DNA of 64,000 nt, from positions 2,844,501-2,908,500 of the forward strand of contig JAUFRC010000001.1 of NCBI GenBank assembly GCA_030410095.1, read 5' to 3'. The translations under genes were made by a program, and so were the position numbers. The first letter of the stretch is position 1; each line of letters starts with the position of its first letter. A model generated the notes under the pieces. The model was not told the DNA's origin and searched no databases. It saw only the letters and a list, made by a program, of their open reading frames with translations. Below, piece after piece: positions 10,140 through 19,985 of the stretch. The DNA is from Paracoccus cavernae (GTDB lineage Bacteria > Pseudomonadota > Alphaproteobacteria > Rhodobacterales > Rhodobacteraceae).

Positions 10140-11648
10140 ATGACCTTCACCGTTCTGACTGCCGAATTCCAGCACGAGAGCAACACCTTCTCGCGCTACC
10201 GCACCGATCTGGCCCAATTCGAGGCGGATTCGCTGTTCTACGGCGATGACGCGATCGCGGCGCGGGGCGATGCCAATACCGAGCTCGCGGGCTTTCTCGA
10301 CGTCGCACGTCCGGCAGGGTGGGAGGTGATCCATGCGATTACCGCCCATGCCGTGCCGGGCGGGCAGGTCACCCGCGCTGCCTACGACCATATTGCGGGC
10401 GTGATCCTGCAGGCCGCGCGCGACAACAAGGACCGCCTCGACGGCGTGCTTTTGTCGCTTCACGGCTCGATGGTGCCGGATTTCTGCGAGGATGGCGAAG
10501 GGCTGCTGCTGCGCCTACTGCGTGAAGAACTGGGCGATGCGATCCCGATCGCGGTGACGCTGGATCTTCATGCGATGGTGTCCGAGGAAATGGTCGAGCG
10601 GGCGCAGATTTTCGTGTCCTACAAGACCTATCCCCATGTCGATATGCGTGAAACCGGCGCCCATGCCGCGCGCATTCTCGACCGGACCATGAAGGGCGAG
10701 ATGGCACCCAAGACCGTGCGCGCCCATGTGCCGATGCTCGACGAGGCCAATTCCGGCCGCACCGACATCCCCGAGACACTCGCGCTTTACGAGACCGCGA
10801 TTGCCGCCGAGGCCGAGGGGCTGCTGGCGGTTTCGGTCAATGCGGCTTTCACCGGCGCGGATGTGTTCTGCGTCGGCCCGACCGTTCTGGCGACCTATGA
10901 CAGCCGCGAGGAGGGTGCCGCGGTGATGGCGCGTGCGCTGGTCGAAGGGCTGGCTGCGCGGATCTGGGACGGGCGAACCAAAAAGCGAAACGTTTTCATC
11001 GAGGTCGAAGAGGCCGTGGCCGAGGCCTTGGCTTGGGACGGCGAAAAGCCCTTGGTGATCTCGGATTATGCCGACAATCCCGGCGCGGGGTCTTACGGCG
11101 ATTCCACCGCGCTTTTGAAGGGGCTGATCGAGGGCGGCGTCAAAGGTGCGGTTTTCACCCCGATGATCGACCCCGCAGCGGCGGCGGAACTGCATTTGCA
11201 CAAAGTCGGCGAGCGCGTCACTATCACCATCGGCGGCAAGGGCGATCCGGCATTCGGCGGCGGACCCTTGAGCGTGACCGGCGTCATCCGCACGCTGTCC
11301 GACGGGGCCTATATCGGCGACGGGCCGATTCAGGGCGGGTTGTCGCATAGTTTCGGGCCGACGGCGGTGCTCGATCTCGACGGGATCGAGGTTCTGGTCG
11401 TGACCGAGGCGCAGCAGATGGTCGATCTGCAACAGCTTCGCGCCTTCGGGATCGAGCCGACCGCGCGGCGCGTTCTCGCGCTGAAATCCATGCAGCATTT
11501 CCGCGCCGCCTTCGAGCCGATCGCCGGCCGCGTCATCGTCTGCGATGCGGGTGCATTGGCCACGCCCAAGGCCGAGCGTCGCCCCTATATCCGCGCGCCG
11601 CGCCCGCTGTGGCCGCTGGACCGCGACTTTGAACGCAAAGCGGGTTGA
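10140..11648 (+). CDS. M81 family metallopeptidase, MlrC-like
   Basis: An intact 502-residue protein of the M81/MlrC family, whose named member acts on linearised microcystin in Sphingomonas. The family architecture is an N-terminal DUF1485 domain followed by the MlrC C-terminal domain. Visible landmarks are the N-terminal FQHESNTFS motif, LSLHGSM near residue 105, and a DLHAM metal-binding segment near residue 143. The C-terminal half begins around DYADNPGAGSYGDST. Start ATG 10140 gives MTFTVLTAEFQHE, the normal family N-terminus. It is the last gene of the importer operon, 19 bases after the ATPase stop, and is followed by a strong terminator. It probably cleaves a compound brought in by the transporter. 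Confidence 0.88.
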   Translation: MTFTVLTAEFQHESNTFSRYRTDLAQFEADSLFYGDDAIAARGDANTELAGFLDVARPAGWEVIHAITAHAVPGGQVTRAAYDHIAGVILQAARDNKDRLDGVLLSLHGSMVPDFCEDGEGLLLRLLREELGDAIPIAVTLDLHAMVSEEMVERAQIFVSYKTYPHVDMRETGAHAARILDRTMKGEMAPKTVRAHVPMLDEANSGRTDIPETLALYETAIAAEAEGLLAVSVNAAFTGADVFCVGPTVLATYDSREEGAAVMARALVEGLAARIWDGRTKKRNVFIEVEEAVAEALAWDGEKPLVISDYADNPGAGSYGDSTALLKGLIEGGVKGAVFTPMIDPAAAAELHLHKVGERVTITIGGKGDPAFGGGPLSVTGVIRTLSDGAYIGDGPIQGGLSHSFGPTAVLDLDGIEVLVVTEAQQMVDLQQLRAFGIEPTARRVLALKSMQHFRAAFEPIAGRVIVCDAGALATPKAERRPYIRAPRPLWPLDRDFERKAG

Positions 11649-11665
11649 GCCGCGCCTTTCCAAAG

Positions 11666-11695
11666 AAAAGCGCCCCGTTCAAGGGGCGCTTTTTT
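11666..11695. terminator. Strong Rho-independent terminator, bidirectional
   Basis: AAAAGCGCCCC, GTTCAA, GGGGCGCTTTTTT: an 8-bp GC-rich stem flanked by A-tract and T-tract. It ends the amidohydrolase/importer operon on the plus strand and the betaine-type operon on the minus strand. Confidence 0.9.
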
Positions 11696-11716
11696 ATGTG
11701 GTCAGAGGAGGGTGGC

Positions 11717-12750
11717 CTATTCGGCGACCATCGCTTCGAGCGTGCGGCGCATCGAGATGACGCCGACCGGCCGGCCCTGATCGCAGACCAGCGTCAACCG
11801 GTCTGTGCCCAAGGCAGTGAACCGGCGCGCGGCCACGTCGAGGGTTTCTGTCTGCAAGAGCGTCGCGCTCGGCCAGTCCGAAGGATCGCCCAAAGCCTCG
11901 GCCAAGGCACGGGCTTCGATGACCTTGCCGCGGTTGACCTCTTTGACGAAGCTTTCGACGTAATCATCGGCGGGTTTGAGAACGATGTCCTGACTGGTGC
12001 CCTGCTGGATCATCTCGCCGTCGCGCAGGATCGCGATCTGGTCGCCCAGACGCAAAGCCTCGTCGAGGTCGTGGGTGATGAAGACGATGGTCTTGCGGAT
12101 CTCCTTTTGCAGATCCAGCAGCACAGTCTGCATGTCGACGCGGATCAGCGGATCAAGTGCCGAATAGGCCTCGTCCATCAGCAGGATCGGGGCGTCGTTC
12201 GATAGTGCCCGCGCCAGACCGACGCGCTGCTGCATCCCCCGAAAGCTGGCTGGGGTAGTGGTTCTCGTAGCCCTTGAGGCCCACGCGCTCGATCCAGCGC
12301 ATGGCGATCTCCTCGCGCTCGCGTTTTGGCGTGCCCTGCACCTCGAGGCCGTAGACGGTATTGGCCAGCACCGTGCGGTGGGGCAAAAGCGCGAATTTCT
12401 GGAACACCATCGCGGTTTGATGGCGGCGGAATTCGCGCAGCTCGTCCTTGTTCATCTTCACGACATCGGTGCCGTCGACCAACACCTCGCCCGCCGTCGG
12501 GTCGATCAGCCGGTTGATGTGGCGGATCAGCGTCGACTTGCCCGAGCCCGACAGCCCCATCACGACCTGAATCGAGCCTGCGGGGATCGAAAGGTTGATG
12601 TCGTTGAGCCCGAGCACATGGCCGAATTCGCGGTTGAGCTCCTGTTTGCTCAGCCCGTCGCGGACACGCTGGACCATGGCGGCGGGGTTGCTGCCGAAGA
12701 TCTTGTAAAGATGGCGGATCTCGATTGCCGCGCCGGTTTTTCCTCAGCCA
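11717..12750 (-). CDS. proV: Glycine betaine/proline ABC transporter ATPase, ProV-like (two frame breaks)
   Basis: The ATPase of a quaternary amine importer. Features are Walker A GLSGSGKST, the Q-loop AMVFQKFALLPHRTV typical of the ProV/OpuAA group, signature LSGGMQQRVGLARAL (after correction), Walker B ILLMDEAYSALDPL and the switch FITHDLDEA. The C-terminal ~90 residues resemble the CBS tail that senses ionic strength in this family. The start ATG at 12750 overlaps the permease stop. One base is missing in the first 10 codons (near 12727). A second break lies in the G run near 12237, where adding a G restores the signature motif. The corrected length is about 345 residues. Confidence 0.88.
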
Positions 12751-13630
12751 TTGGCAAGCTCCACATGTTTTTGCAGGCGGCGGCCGAAGGCCTGGCTTGC
12801 ACGGTCGAAGATGATCGCGATGCCGACAATGGCAAAGCCGTTGAACAGGCCGAGCGTGAAATACTGGTTGTTGATCGCGCGCAGAACCGGCTGGCCGAGC
12901 CCCTGCACCCCGATCATCGAGGCGATCACCACCATCGCGAGCGCCATCATGATGGTCTGGTTGACCCCCGCCATGATCGTGGGCATCGCCAGCGGAATCT
13001 GGACGTTGCGCAGCTTTTGCCAGCTCGACGAGCCGAAAGCATCGGCCGCTTCCAGCACATCGCGGTCCACCAGCCTTATCCCGAGGTTGGTCAGCCGGAT
13101 CATCGGCGGCAAAGCATAGATTACGACGGCGATCAGCCCGGGCACGCGGCCGATGCCCAAAAGCATGACCACGGGAATGAGGTAGACGAAGCTCGGCATG
13201 GTCTGCATCACGTCGAGGATCGGGTTGATCACGCCCTGCACGCGGTTCGAGCGCGCCATGAGGATGCCGATCGGCAGTCCGACGGCGATGGCGATGAAGG
13301 TACAGACAAGGATCATCGACACGGTTTTCATCGTATCGTCCCACATGCCGAAAGCGCCGATCAGCGCCAGCGTGACGGCGGTGCCGATCGCGATACGCAT
13401 GCTGCGGCTCGCGGCCCAGACGATCGCGATGATGGCAATGAAAACGATGATCCAGGGCGTCTTGGTCATCAGCCGCTCGGACCAGATCAAGAGCGACTGG
13501 AGGGGCGAGAAAAAGCCCTCGATCGCATTGCCATAAGCGCGGGTGAAGTCGCGAAACCCGTCGTCGATCGCCTTTTTGAGCGCGCGCAGGGTGTTGTCGT
13601 TGATTGCGGGAAGCTACTCAGCCAATCCAT
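12744..13630 (-). CDS. proW: Glycine betaine/proline ABC transporter permease, ProW-like (frame break)
   Basis: The inner-membrane permease of the betaine-type importer. An N-terminal cytoplasmic segment (MDWLSSFP, then INDNTLRALKKAIDDGFRDF) precedes six or so spans. The conserved core includes MQTMPSFVYLIPVVMLLG and the EAA-like loop VLEAADAFGSSSWQKLRNVQIP. I place the start at ATG 13630, which reads MDWLSSFP; the frame then shifts by one missing base near 13607 into the long open frame. Without that correction there is an in-frame stop just upstream of the core and no good start. Length is about 296 residues. The stop overlaps the ATPase start. Confidence 0.85.
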
Positions 13631-13711
13631 CAATGTGCCTATCGGGTTCAAAGGGTCGGGAGGGTCAGGCAGCCCGCAATCGTGGCCGCCTGACGGTGGC
13701 GCTGGCCCGGC

Positions 13712-14713
13712 CTAGAGCGCGGCCTTGATCTTTTCTGCCGCCTCGGTCGAGACCCAAGGCGTCCAGAGATCGGGATTCTGGGTCAGGAACTGGCGTGCGC
13801 CTTCCTCGCCGGTGGCCTGGTTGTCGGTCATCCATGCCATGAGCCCGTTGACCGTGGCATTCGACCAGCTGCGTTTGGCGAGGTATTCCTTGACCCCCGC
13901 CGGTGCGCGTTCGGAGAAGGGCGTGGTAATGACCGTCATGACCTTGTCGGTGGGCCAGGCGTTCTTCTTGGGGTCGGGGCAGTCGGCGACCGAGGTGCAG
14001 CGCGTCCATTCCGCCGCATCGTATTCGGTCCCGAACCCGAGCATGACCATCTCGTACTTGCCCAAAAGCGCGGTCGGTGCCCAGTAATAGCCCATCCAGC
14101 CCTCCTGCCGCTCGTAGGCGCGCGCGACAGAGCCGTCGAGCCCCGCCGAAGAGCCGGTATCGACCAGATTGAAGCCCTTTTCCGCGCCGCCGAAGGCCGC
14201 AAAGAGCTGCGTGGTGATGACGGTGCCGCCCCAGCCCTGCGGACCGTTGAAGACCGCCCCTTTCGAGGGATCCTCGGGATCGGGGAACAGATCGGGGCGG
14301 GCGAGCGCGTCATCGATCGTCTTGATCTCGGGATTGGCGTCGACGAGATATTTCGGCACCCACCAGCCCTGCTGGCCGCCGTCGCTCAACGCATCGCCCA
14401 AAAGCACGATCTTGCCGTCCTTGACGCCGCTGTCGATCACCTCGGGAACAAGGCCGGTCCAGCCCTCGGGCGCGAGGTCCGGCTGGCCCTTTTCGACCAT
14501 CGAGGTGAGCGAGGGCACGGTATCGCCGACGATGATCTCGGCGTTGCAGCCGTAGCCGTTGTTGAGGATGAACTGGTCGAGATTGGCCAGCACCTCGGCG
14601 CTTTGCCAGTTCATGCTGACGATGCTGACATCGCCGCATTCCTCTGCGGCGAAAGCGGCCGGCGCAAAGGCAAGCGCGGCAAAAGCGCAGCTGGTTGCGA
14701 ATAGTTTCTTCAT
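13712..14713 (-). CDS. proX: Glycine betaine-type substrate-binding protein, ProX/OpuAC-like
   Basis: An intact 333-residue periplasmic binding protein. The start at 14713 gives a classical signal peptide (MKKLFATSCAFAALAFAP, cleavage after AFA-AEE), and the sequence belongs to the OpuAC family. It is tryptophan-rich (NWQSAEVL, PEGWTGLVPE, GWMGYYWAPTAL), as expected for aromatic boxes that hold quaternary ammonium groups. It is the first gene of the three-gene importer operon, transcribed leftward. The ligand could be glycine betaine, choline, proline betaine or carnitine; the sequence alone does not decide. An osmotically regulated promoter would lie upstream of 14713, but I cannot identify it. 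Confidence 0.85.
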   Translation of the reverse strand: MKKLFATSCAFAALAFAPAAFAAEECGDVSIVSMNWQSAEVLANLDQFILNNGYGCNAEIIVGDTVPSLTSMVEKGQPDLAPEGWTGLVPEVIDSGVKDGKIVLLGDALSDGGQQGWWVPKYLVDANPEIKTIDDALARPDLFPDPEDPSKGAVFNGPQGWGGTVITTQLFAAFGGAEKGFNLVDTGSSAGLDGSVARAYERQEGWMGYYWAPTALLGKYEMVMLGFGTEYDAAEWTRCTSVADCPDPKKNAWPTDKVMTVITTPFSERAPAGVKEYLAKRSWSNATVNGLMAWMTDNQATGEEGARQFLTQNPDLWTPWVSTEAAEKIKAAL

Positions 14714-15311
14714 CTTGTCTCCCCGATTGTTTTTTGGCGCTCGCATCCTGCCCGAAGGGCGGCGGAGGCGCGGCTTTCAAGGTTGCGGCCAAGGGCCGGC
14801 GCAATGGGCAGGTCCGGCGACGGGCCGGCCCGAAGGGTTGCGGGCAGGCGGGGCCGCAGCGCGGTTGCTCCAAGCATGACAGCCTCAGGCCATGCGTCCA
14901 GACAAAACTTGGCTCCTTGGTCGCTTTGCCCGCGCAAAGGGCGGCTTTGCGCAGAAAGGGGATGCATTGCCTGCGGGATGGCGCGGCGGTTTTCGCGCGG
15001 GACCGAGGGCCGCGGCGCGGCAGACGGGCGCCGCTTTCGGCGTAGGAGGCAAGACCCGTGCGCGCGATCCGGCAGGGAGGAGGGGCGCTGGTCGGTCCGG
15101 CCGGAAAAGGCGCGCTCATGAATGCATACGGGTCGTGGCCTCTGGCGATTGTCGCAGGGTCGTTCCCGTTATTTCAGCATCCTTGCACCCGCCCGCATCG
15201 CGCAGATCCGACAGGTCGCGGTTTAGATGCGTCATGGGCACGAAAGGCCGCGCCGCAGGGGCGGGCGCGCCTCATCCTTTGGTCGGGAAAATTGCCGCGA
15301 GGGCGGGCCGG
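14714..15311. other. Non-coding stretch between two minus-strand ABC operons
   Basis: About 600 bases of GC-rich sequence with no coding frame that I trust; short frames on both strands have no recognisable domain. It should contain the promoter of the betaine operon at its left end and the 3' end of the next operon at its right end. I see no clear terminator stem, repeat or RNA element. Confidence 0.5.
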
Positions 15312-16349
15312 TCAACCCGCCTTTTGTACCATCAGGCGCGAGGGTGCGATTTGCAGGTGGATCTGCGCGCCGATTGCCGGAATCTCGGTGTCGTCGCCGT
15401 TGAAGACCACAAAGGTGACCGGCGTACCTGCGACATCGGCGGCGACCGCGACCAGAGCGCCCAGAAACTCGACGCCCGTGACGGTCGCGGGAAGGCCGGT
15501 TCCGGCCATGCGGAAGGCCTCGGGGCGGGCGGCAAGCATGACGCGCGCGCCCTCGACCGGATGGCCCAAAGTGATCTCGGTCCCCGCAACGCGGACGCGG
15601 CCTGCTGCGGCATCGGCGACCTCGGCGGGGATTCGGTTCAGCGTGCCGACGAAGTTCGCCACGAATTCGGTGGCGGGGGTGTTGTAGATGTCTTGGGGCG
15701 AGGCGATCTGGTCGGCCGCGCCCTGATGCATGACGACAATCCGGTCCGAGACCGCCATGGCCTCTTCCTGGTCATGGGTCACGAAAATCGTGGTGATGCC
15801 GAGCTGCTGCTGGATCTCGCGGATCTGGTTGCGCAGGCTGACGCGGACCTTGGCATCGAGCGCCGAAAGCGGCTCGTCCAAAAGCAGCATCTGCGGTTTC
15901 GGGGCCAGTGCGCGCGCCAAGGCGACACGCTGTTGCTGGCCGCCCGAAAGCTGCCACGGGAAACGCGCGCCAAGATCGGGCAGGCCGATCAGGTCGAGCA
16001 TCTCTTGCACGCGGCCCGCCCGCTCGCCGCGCGGAATGCCTGCGACTTTCAGGCCGAAGCCCACGTTTTGCGCCACCGTGAGGTTCGGAAACAGCGCATA
16101 GGATTGAAAGACCATCCCGACCTTGCGCTGGTTGGTGCGCAGGCGGGTGATCTCTTTGTCGGCGACAAGGATCTGCCCGCTCGACGGCGTCTCGAACCCC
16201 GCGACCATGCGCAGAACGGTGGTTTTTCCGCAGCCCGAGGGGCCCAAAAGCGAAATGAACTCGCCCTTTTCCACGTCGAGGTTGAAATCCTTGACGACGC
16301 GGTTCTCGCCGAAGCTCTTGTCGAGGTTTTGCAGTTTCAGGAAGCTCAT
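15312..16349 (-). CDS. ABC transporter ATPase of the PotA/FbpC type
   Basis: An intact 345-residue ATPase of the spermidine/putrescine/iron/sugar importer class. Walker A GPSGCGKT is near residue 36, Q-loop MVFQSYALFPNLTV, signature LSGGQQQRVALARAL, Walker B LLLDEPLSALDAKV and switch VTHDQEEAMAVSDR. The C-terminal ~110 residues form the TOBE/MOP-like regulatory domain of this class. Its start overlaps the stop of the upstream permease by ATGA. With two permeases and a binding protein upstream, it completes a four-gene importer. The substrate is unknown; polyamine, iron or 2-aminoethylphosphonate-like transporters share this organisation. Confidence 0.88.
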   Translation of the reverse strand: MSFLKLQNLDKSFGENRVVKDFNLDVEKGEFISLLGPSGCGKTTVLRMVAGFETPSSGQILVADKEITRLRTNQRKVGMVFQSYALFPNLTVAQNVGFGLKVAGIPRGERAGRVQEMLDLIGLPDLGARFPWQLSGGQQQRVALARALAPKPQMLLLDEPLSALDAKVRVSLRNQIREIQQQLGITTIFVTHDQEEAMAVSDRIVVMHQGAADQIASPQDIYNTPATEFVANFVGTLNRIPAEVADAAAGRVRVAGTEITLGHPVEGARVMLAARPEAFRMAGTGLPATVTGVEFLGALVAVAADVAGTPVTFVVFNGDDTEIPAIGAQIHLQIAPSRLMVQKAG

Positions 16350-17127
16350 TTCCCCATCCTTCCGACGCGCGTCAGACGTGTGATCAGGCTCATCACGCCC
16401 ATACAGGCCCAGGTGATGGCAAAGGCAATGACGGCCAGCGCCGCCGGTTCATAGGCTTTGTTCGCGCCGAGGATCTGCATATAGGGCCCGAAGGCTGGGC
16501 GGTTCAGCAGCGAGGCCATGGTGAATTCGCCGATGACGATGGCAAAGGTCAGGAAGGCCCCCGACATGACCGCGCCGAAGACATTGGGCAGGATCAGCCG
16601 CCCCAGAATGGTCAGCCACCCCGAGCCGAGGCTTTGCGCCGCCTCGGTCAGGCTGCGCACGTCGATGGTCGAAAGGCCCGTGTCGACCGCGCGGTACATA
16701 TAGGGCAGGGCAAGCACGGTATAGCCGAACATCAGCAGGATGTTCGTGCCCCCGCCGTGCCGGTCAGCGGCAGCACCGAGGAGGTGTTGAAGAGCCGGAT
16801 ATAGCCGAAGACCACCACGATTGCCGGAATGACCAGCGGCAGCAGGGTGATGAACTCGATCACCGGCCGCCAGCGCGGCAGTTTGAGGCGCACCCAATAG
16901 GCCGTCGGCACCACAAGAAGGACGCCCACGATGATCGTGCAGATCGCCATGACCACCGAAAAGGTCAGCGTTTGCTGGAACCTCGGATCGGCCAGCACCG
17001 AGCGGTAGGCATCGAGCGAATATTCCCCGCGCCGCATCCGCAGCGAGAATTCCAGCGTGCCGAGCAGCGGCAGAAGAAAATAGAGCGCACCGAAGGCAAG
17101 CGCGAGCCATGACCAGAGGCGCTTCAT
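16346..17127 (-). CDS. ABC transporter permease II (PotC-like, frame break)
   Basis: The second permease of the importer. The N-terminus MKRLWSWLALAFGALYFLLP is a membrane anchor, a periplasmic segment LRMRRGEYSLDAYRSVLADP follows, then five spans. The EAA loop is LTEAAQSLGSGWLTILGRLILP. The frame breaks near 16750. Adding a G to the run in ACGGCGGGGGCACG joins LTGTA to GGGTNILLMFGYTVLALPYMYRA. Corrected length is about 260 residues. The start at 17127 is inside the stop region of permease I (ATGAAATGA), so the two are translationally coupled. Confidence 0.85.
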
Positions 17128-17973
17128 TTCATCCACCTTTCCGCGCGCGTGCGCAGTATGATGTAGACGAGATTGGCAAGCCCCGTGACCACGATCATGC
17201 CGAAGGCCATCGCATAGCCCAGATGCGGGTCCTGCAGCACGTCGCCGCGGATCTGGGCGTAAAGCATGATCGGGACGATCGACAGCGTCGAGCCGGTCAG
17301 CGCATAGGCCGTGGCGATCGCGCCGAAACTATTGGCGAAAAGCAGCGCGAATGTCCCCAGAAGCGAGGGGAACAGCACCGGCAGCGCGACCATGCGCCAA
17401 TATTGCCAGCCCGATGCGCCAAGGACCTCGGCGGCCTCGCGCCATTCTTTCTTCAGCCCGTCCAGCGCAGGAGTGATGATCAGCACCATCAGCGGGATCT
17501 GGAAGAACAGATAGGTGAGCGTCAGCCCCAGAAGCTGAGAAGGTTGAAGCCCATCGCATAGATATTGATGCCGAACCACTGCTTGAGCAGCATCGTCACC
17601 AGCCCGACCCGGCCTAGCGTCGCGATAAAGGCGAAGGCCAGCGGCACGCCGGCAAAGTTCGAGGCCACGCCCGAAAACGTCGTGATCGGCCCGCGCAGCC
17701 ATTTCGGCAGCCCTCCCAGCACCATCGCCGCCGCGATCGCGAAACCGATCAGGCAGCCGAGAATGGCCGAGGCCGCGGAAATCTGGATCGAGAGGACAAA
17801 GCTCTCGCGGATGCGCGGCGAGAAAAGGCCGCGGATATTGTCGAGGGTAAAGCCGCCATCGGCGGAACGAAAAGCGCCGACCACGATATTCATGGTCGGT
17901 AGCGCCAGAAACAGCAGGGCGAAGGCAAGGAAGGGGACGACCCCAGCCAATTCAGCCCGATCCTTCGGTTCAT
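17124..17973 (-). CDS. ABC transporter permease I (PotB-like, two frame breaks)
   Basis: The first permease of the importer, about 283 residues after correction. It begins MNRRIGLNWLGVVPFLAFAL from ATG 17973, has six spans, a periplasmic loop after NIVVGAFRSADGGFTLDN, and the EAA loop LKKEWREAAEVLGASGWQ. Two single-base losses are inferred. One is in GGGG near 17941, where restoring a G gives the natural N-terminus. The other is near 17531, joining NLLSFWG to LTLTYLFFQIP. An uncorrected reading would force a TTG start at 17989 with an unlikely N-terminus. Confidence 0.83.
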
Positions 17974-17990
17974 TGCATCGCCTGTTCAAA

Positions 17991-18016
17991 GGCCCCGCCG
18001 GATGGCGGCGGGACCG
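17991..18016 (-). terminator. Intercistronic hairpin after the binding-protein gene
   Basis: On the minus strand GGTCCCGCCG, CCAT, CCGGCGGGGCC followed by TTT forms a strong stem between the binding-protein stop and the first permease. Such hairpins commonly stabilise the binding-protein message and partly terminate transcription, giving excess binding protein. Confidence 0.6.
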
Positions 18017-18034
18017 TTTCGTGGATGGACGGGA

Positions 18035-19138
18035 TTATTCCTTGACGGCTGCGCCGACGACGGAATCCCACTGCTCGGTCACGACCTTCTTGTTGGCATC
18101 CTGCTGGGCCAGCGACGGGAAGATCGCCTTTTCATAGGCTGCTGCCGGCGGCAGTTTGTCCAGCATTTCCTGCGGGATCTTGCCGGCCTTCGACAGGTCG
18201 TTGAAGCGGATCGGGTGGCAATAGCCTTCCAGCCACTTCAGCTGGCCCTCGTCCGAATAGAGATACTCCATCCAGAGTTTCGCGGCATTCGGATGCGGCG
18301 CATGGGCCGAGATCGCCTGGACATAGACGCCCGCGACCACGCCGTCCTCGGGGATGACGACTTCGACCGGCGGGTTGCCGTTCAGACCGTCGCGCCACGA
18401 CAGCAGGTTATAGTCCCAAGCCGCGACGATCGGGGTCGCGCCCTGTGCGATGGTCGCGGATTTGCCGATGACCGGCACGAAGTTCTTTGCGTCGTTGATC
18501 TGTTTGAAGAGTTCGAGGCCCTTCTGGCCCGAAGCCTCGCCCGGCTCGCCGCCATTGGCGACGCCAGCGGCCAGAAGCGAGATGATCGCCTGCGCCGAGG
18601 CGCGCGGATCGCCTGCCAGCGCGAAGGCATTGGCATATTCCGGCTTGGTCAGATCGGCCCATTTCGTGGGCACGGTATCGACCAGATCCTTGTTCACGCC
18701 GAAAGCCATGACGCCGTAGTAGTCGCCATACCAATAGCCGTCGGCATCCTTGGCGTCCTCGGGGATCGAATCCCAGGTCGCGACCTTATAGGGCTGGATC
18801 AGACCTTCATCCTTGGCGGCGGGGCCGAAGGAGAGGCCCACGTCGATCACGTCGGGCGCCTGCGGGCCGGTGTTGCCCTTGTTGGCGCGGATCGCCTCGA
18901 GTTCGTCGGCCGAGCCCGCGTCGGGGTTCAGCTCGTTGACCGAGATCTCGGGATATTTCGCCTTGAAGCCTTCGATCACGCCGCCGTAGTTGCACCAGTC
19001 ATGGGGCAAGGCGATCGTGGTCAGCATGCCTTCCTTCTTGGCGGCTTCTTCCAGCGCGGCGAGATCCTGCGCCTGACCCATGCCCGAGAAAGCGACCAGC
19101 AGGGCGATGCCCGCAGTGGTGGATTTCATGAAACTCAT
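18035..19138 (-). CDS. ABC transporter substrate-binding protein, unknown ligand
   Basis: An intact 367-residue periplasmic binding protein of the extracellular solute-binding family 1/PotD-FbpA type. The signal peptide follows the start (MSFMKSTTAGIALLVAFSG, cleavage near AQA-QD). I choose ATG 19138 because GAGGG lies at a proper distance; ATG 19147 is too close to it. Mature-domain landmarks are PHDWCNYGGVIEGFKAKYPE and APDVIDVGLSFGPAA near the N-terminal lobe, and AISAHAPHPNAAKLWMEYL near the C-terminus. The single-cysteine DWCNYG segment is distinctive. It is the first gene of the operon. The ligand is not evident. Confidence 0.85.
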   Translation of the reverse strand: MSFMKSTTAGIALLVAFSGMGQAQDLAALEEAAKKEGMLTTIALPHDWCNYGGVIEGFKAKYPEISVNELNPDAGSADELEAIRANKGNTGPQAPDVIDVGLSFGPAAKDEGLIQPYKVATWDSIPEDAKDADGYWYGDYYGVMAFGVNKDLVDTVPTKWADLTKPEYANAFALAGDPRASAQAIISLLAAGVANGGEPGEASGQKGLELFKQINDAKNFVPVIGKSATIAQGATPIVAAWDYNLLSWRDGLNGNPPVEVVIPEDGVVAGVYVQAISAHAPHPNAAKLWMEYLYSDEGQLKWLEGYCHPIRFNDLSKAGKIPQEMLDKLPPAAAYEKAIFPSLAQQDANKKVVTEQWDSVVGAAVKE

Positions 19139-19261
19139 GTCTTTCATCCCTCAAGGTTATCCGCCGCCGGAGACGACGGGTGGCTTGGTCGAATTAAACA
19201 CGCCTCATGACAAAGTTGTAAAGAATATTGGGCAGTTGGCCTGTTCTTTGAGGCAGGGTGG

Positions 19262-19985
19262 TCAAGTCTCGGTGGTGGGGGTGATCGGGGTGACCGGCTT
19301 GGCTGGGGGCAGAAGAATCTGCTCGTCGATCCAGTCCTGCGCCCCTTGCAGCACGCAATCATGGACCGCGCGGCCGATGGCCTCGCCCAAAGCGGTGTGA
19401 AGGCCGGCATATCGGGTCTCGCCCCGATCGGCGGCAATCGCGATGCAATCGGTGCCGGTCCCCGTCGCAAGGCCCGAAGGCAGACGCAGCCCCGCGCCGA
19501 TGATTGCGGCGGTGCGGGCCTGTGTCGCGATGGTCAAAGCCTCGATCATCGCGGGGAGGTCAGTCCCGCATCGATCGCGACGGCGATATTGATCGTGCCG
19601 TAGCTGCGGGCGCGCGGGCTGTCCTGTGCGGCAGAAGCAAGGCTCGCCGCATCATGGGCGCGGCGATGCCCGATCCTTTCGGCATTGCCCAGACCCACGG
19701 TCGCGACCGCATGGACCGGACCGCGCCTTGCCTCGCGGTAGCTGTCGATGCGGCGCGAGGTCATCATGGCGACGCAGGCCCCGTTTGCCGCAAGGCGCGC
19801 AGCATCAAGGCTTTCGTCCAGCCAGCGCTGGGCGTCGAAATCGGGGTCAGGTCGGAATTGCGCACCTCGCGCCAGATGATCCGGCTTGCACGCACCAGCC
19901 CCGGGCGATGGGGCGCAAAGGACAGAACCTCCTGCTCGCGCCCGAGATCGGCGATCAGCCACGGCCCCGATTGCGCCAGCCTCAT
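19262..19985 (-). CDS. cbiZ: CbiZ, adenosylcobinamide amidohydrolase (two frame breaks)
   Basis: CbiZ removes the nucleotide loop of incoming cobamides or cleaves adenosylcobinamide to adenosylcobyric acid, so the cell can rebuild its own cobalamin. Visible family landmarks are the central AMMTSRRIDSYREARRG, ATVGLGNAERIG, GTINIAVAIDAGLTSPAM and the C-terminal GTGTDCIAIA motif. The start ATG at 19985 overlaps the stop of the cobalamin ATPase gene. Two frame breaks (CCCC runs near 19849 and 19555) are each fixed by one C. They join RNSDLTP to DFDAQRWLDES, and GLTSP to AMIEALTIATQARTAAI. Corrected length is about 241 residues. It is the last gene of the operon. Its presence with a B12 importer indicates salvage of foreign corrinoids. 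Confidence 0.88.
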
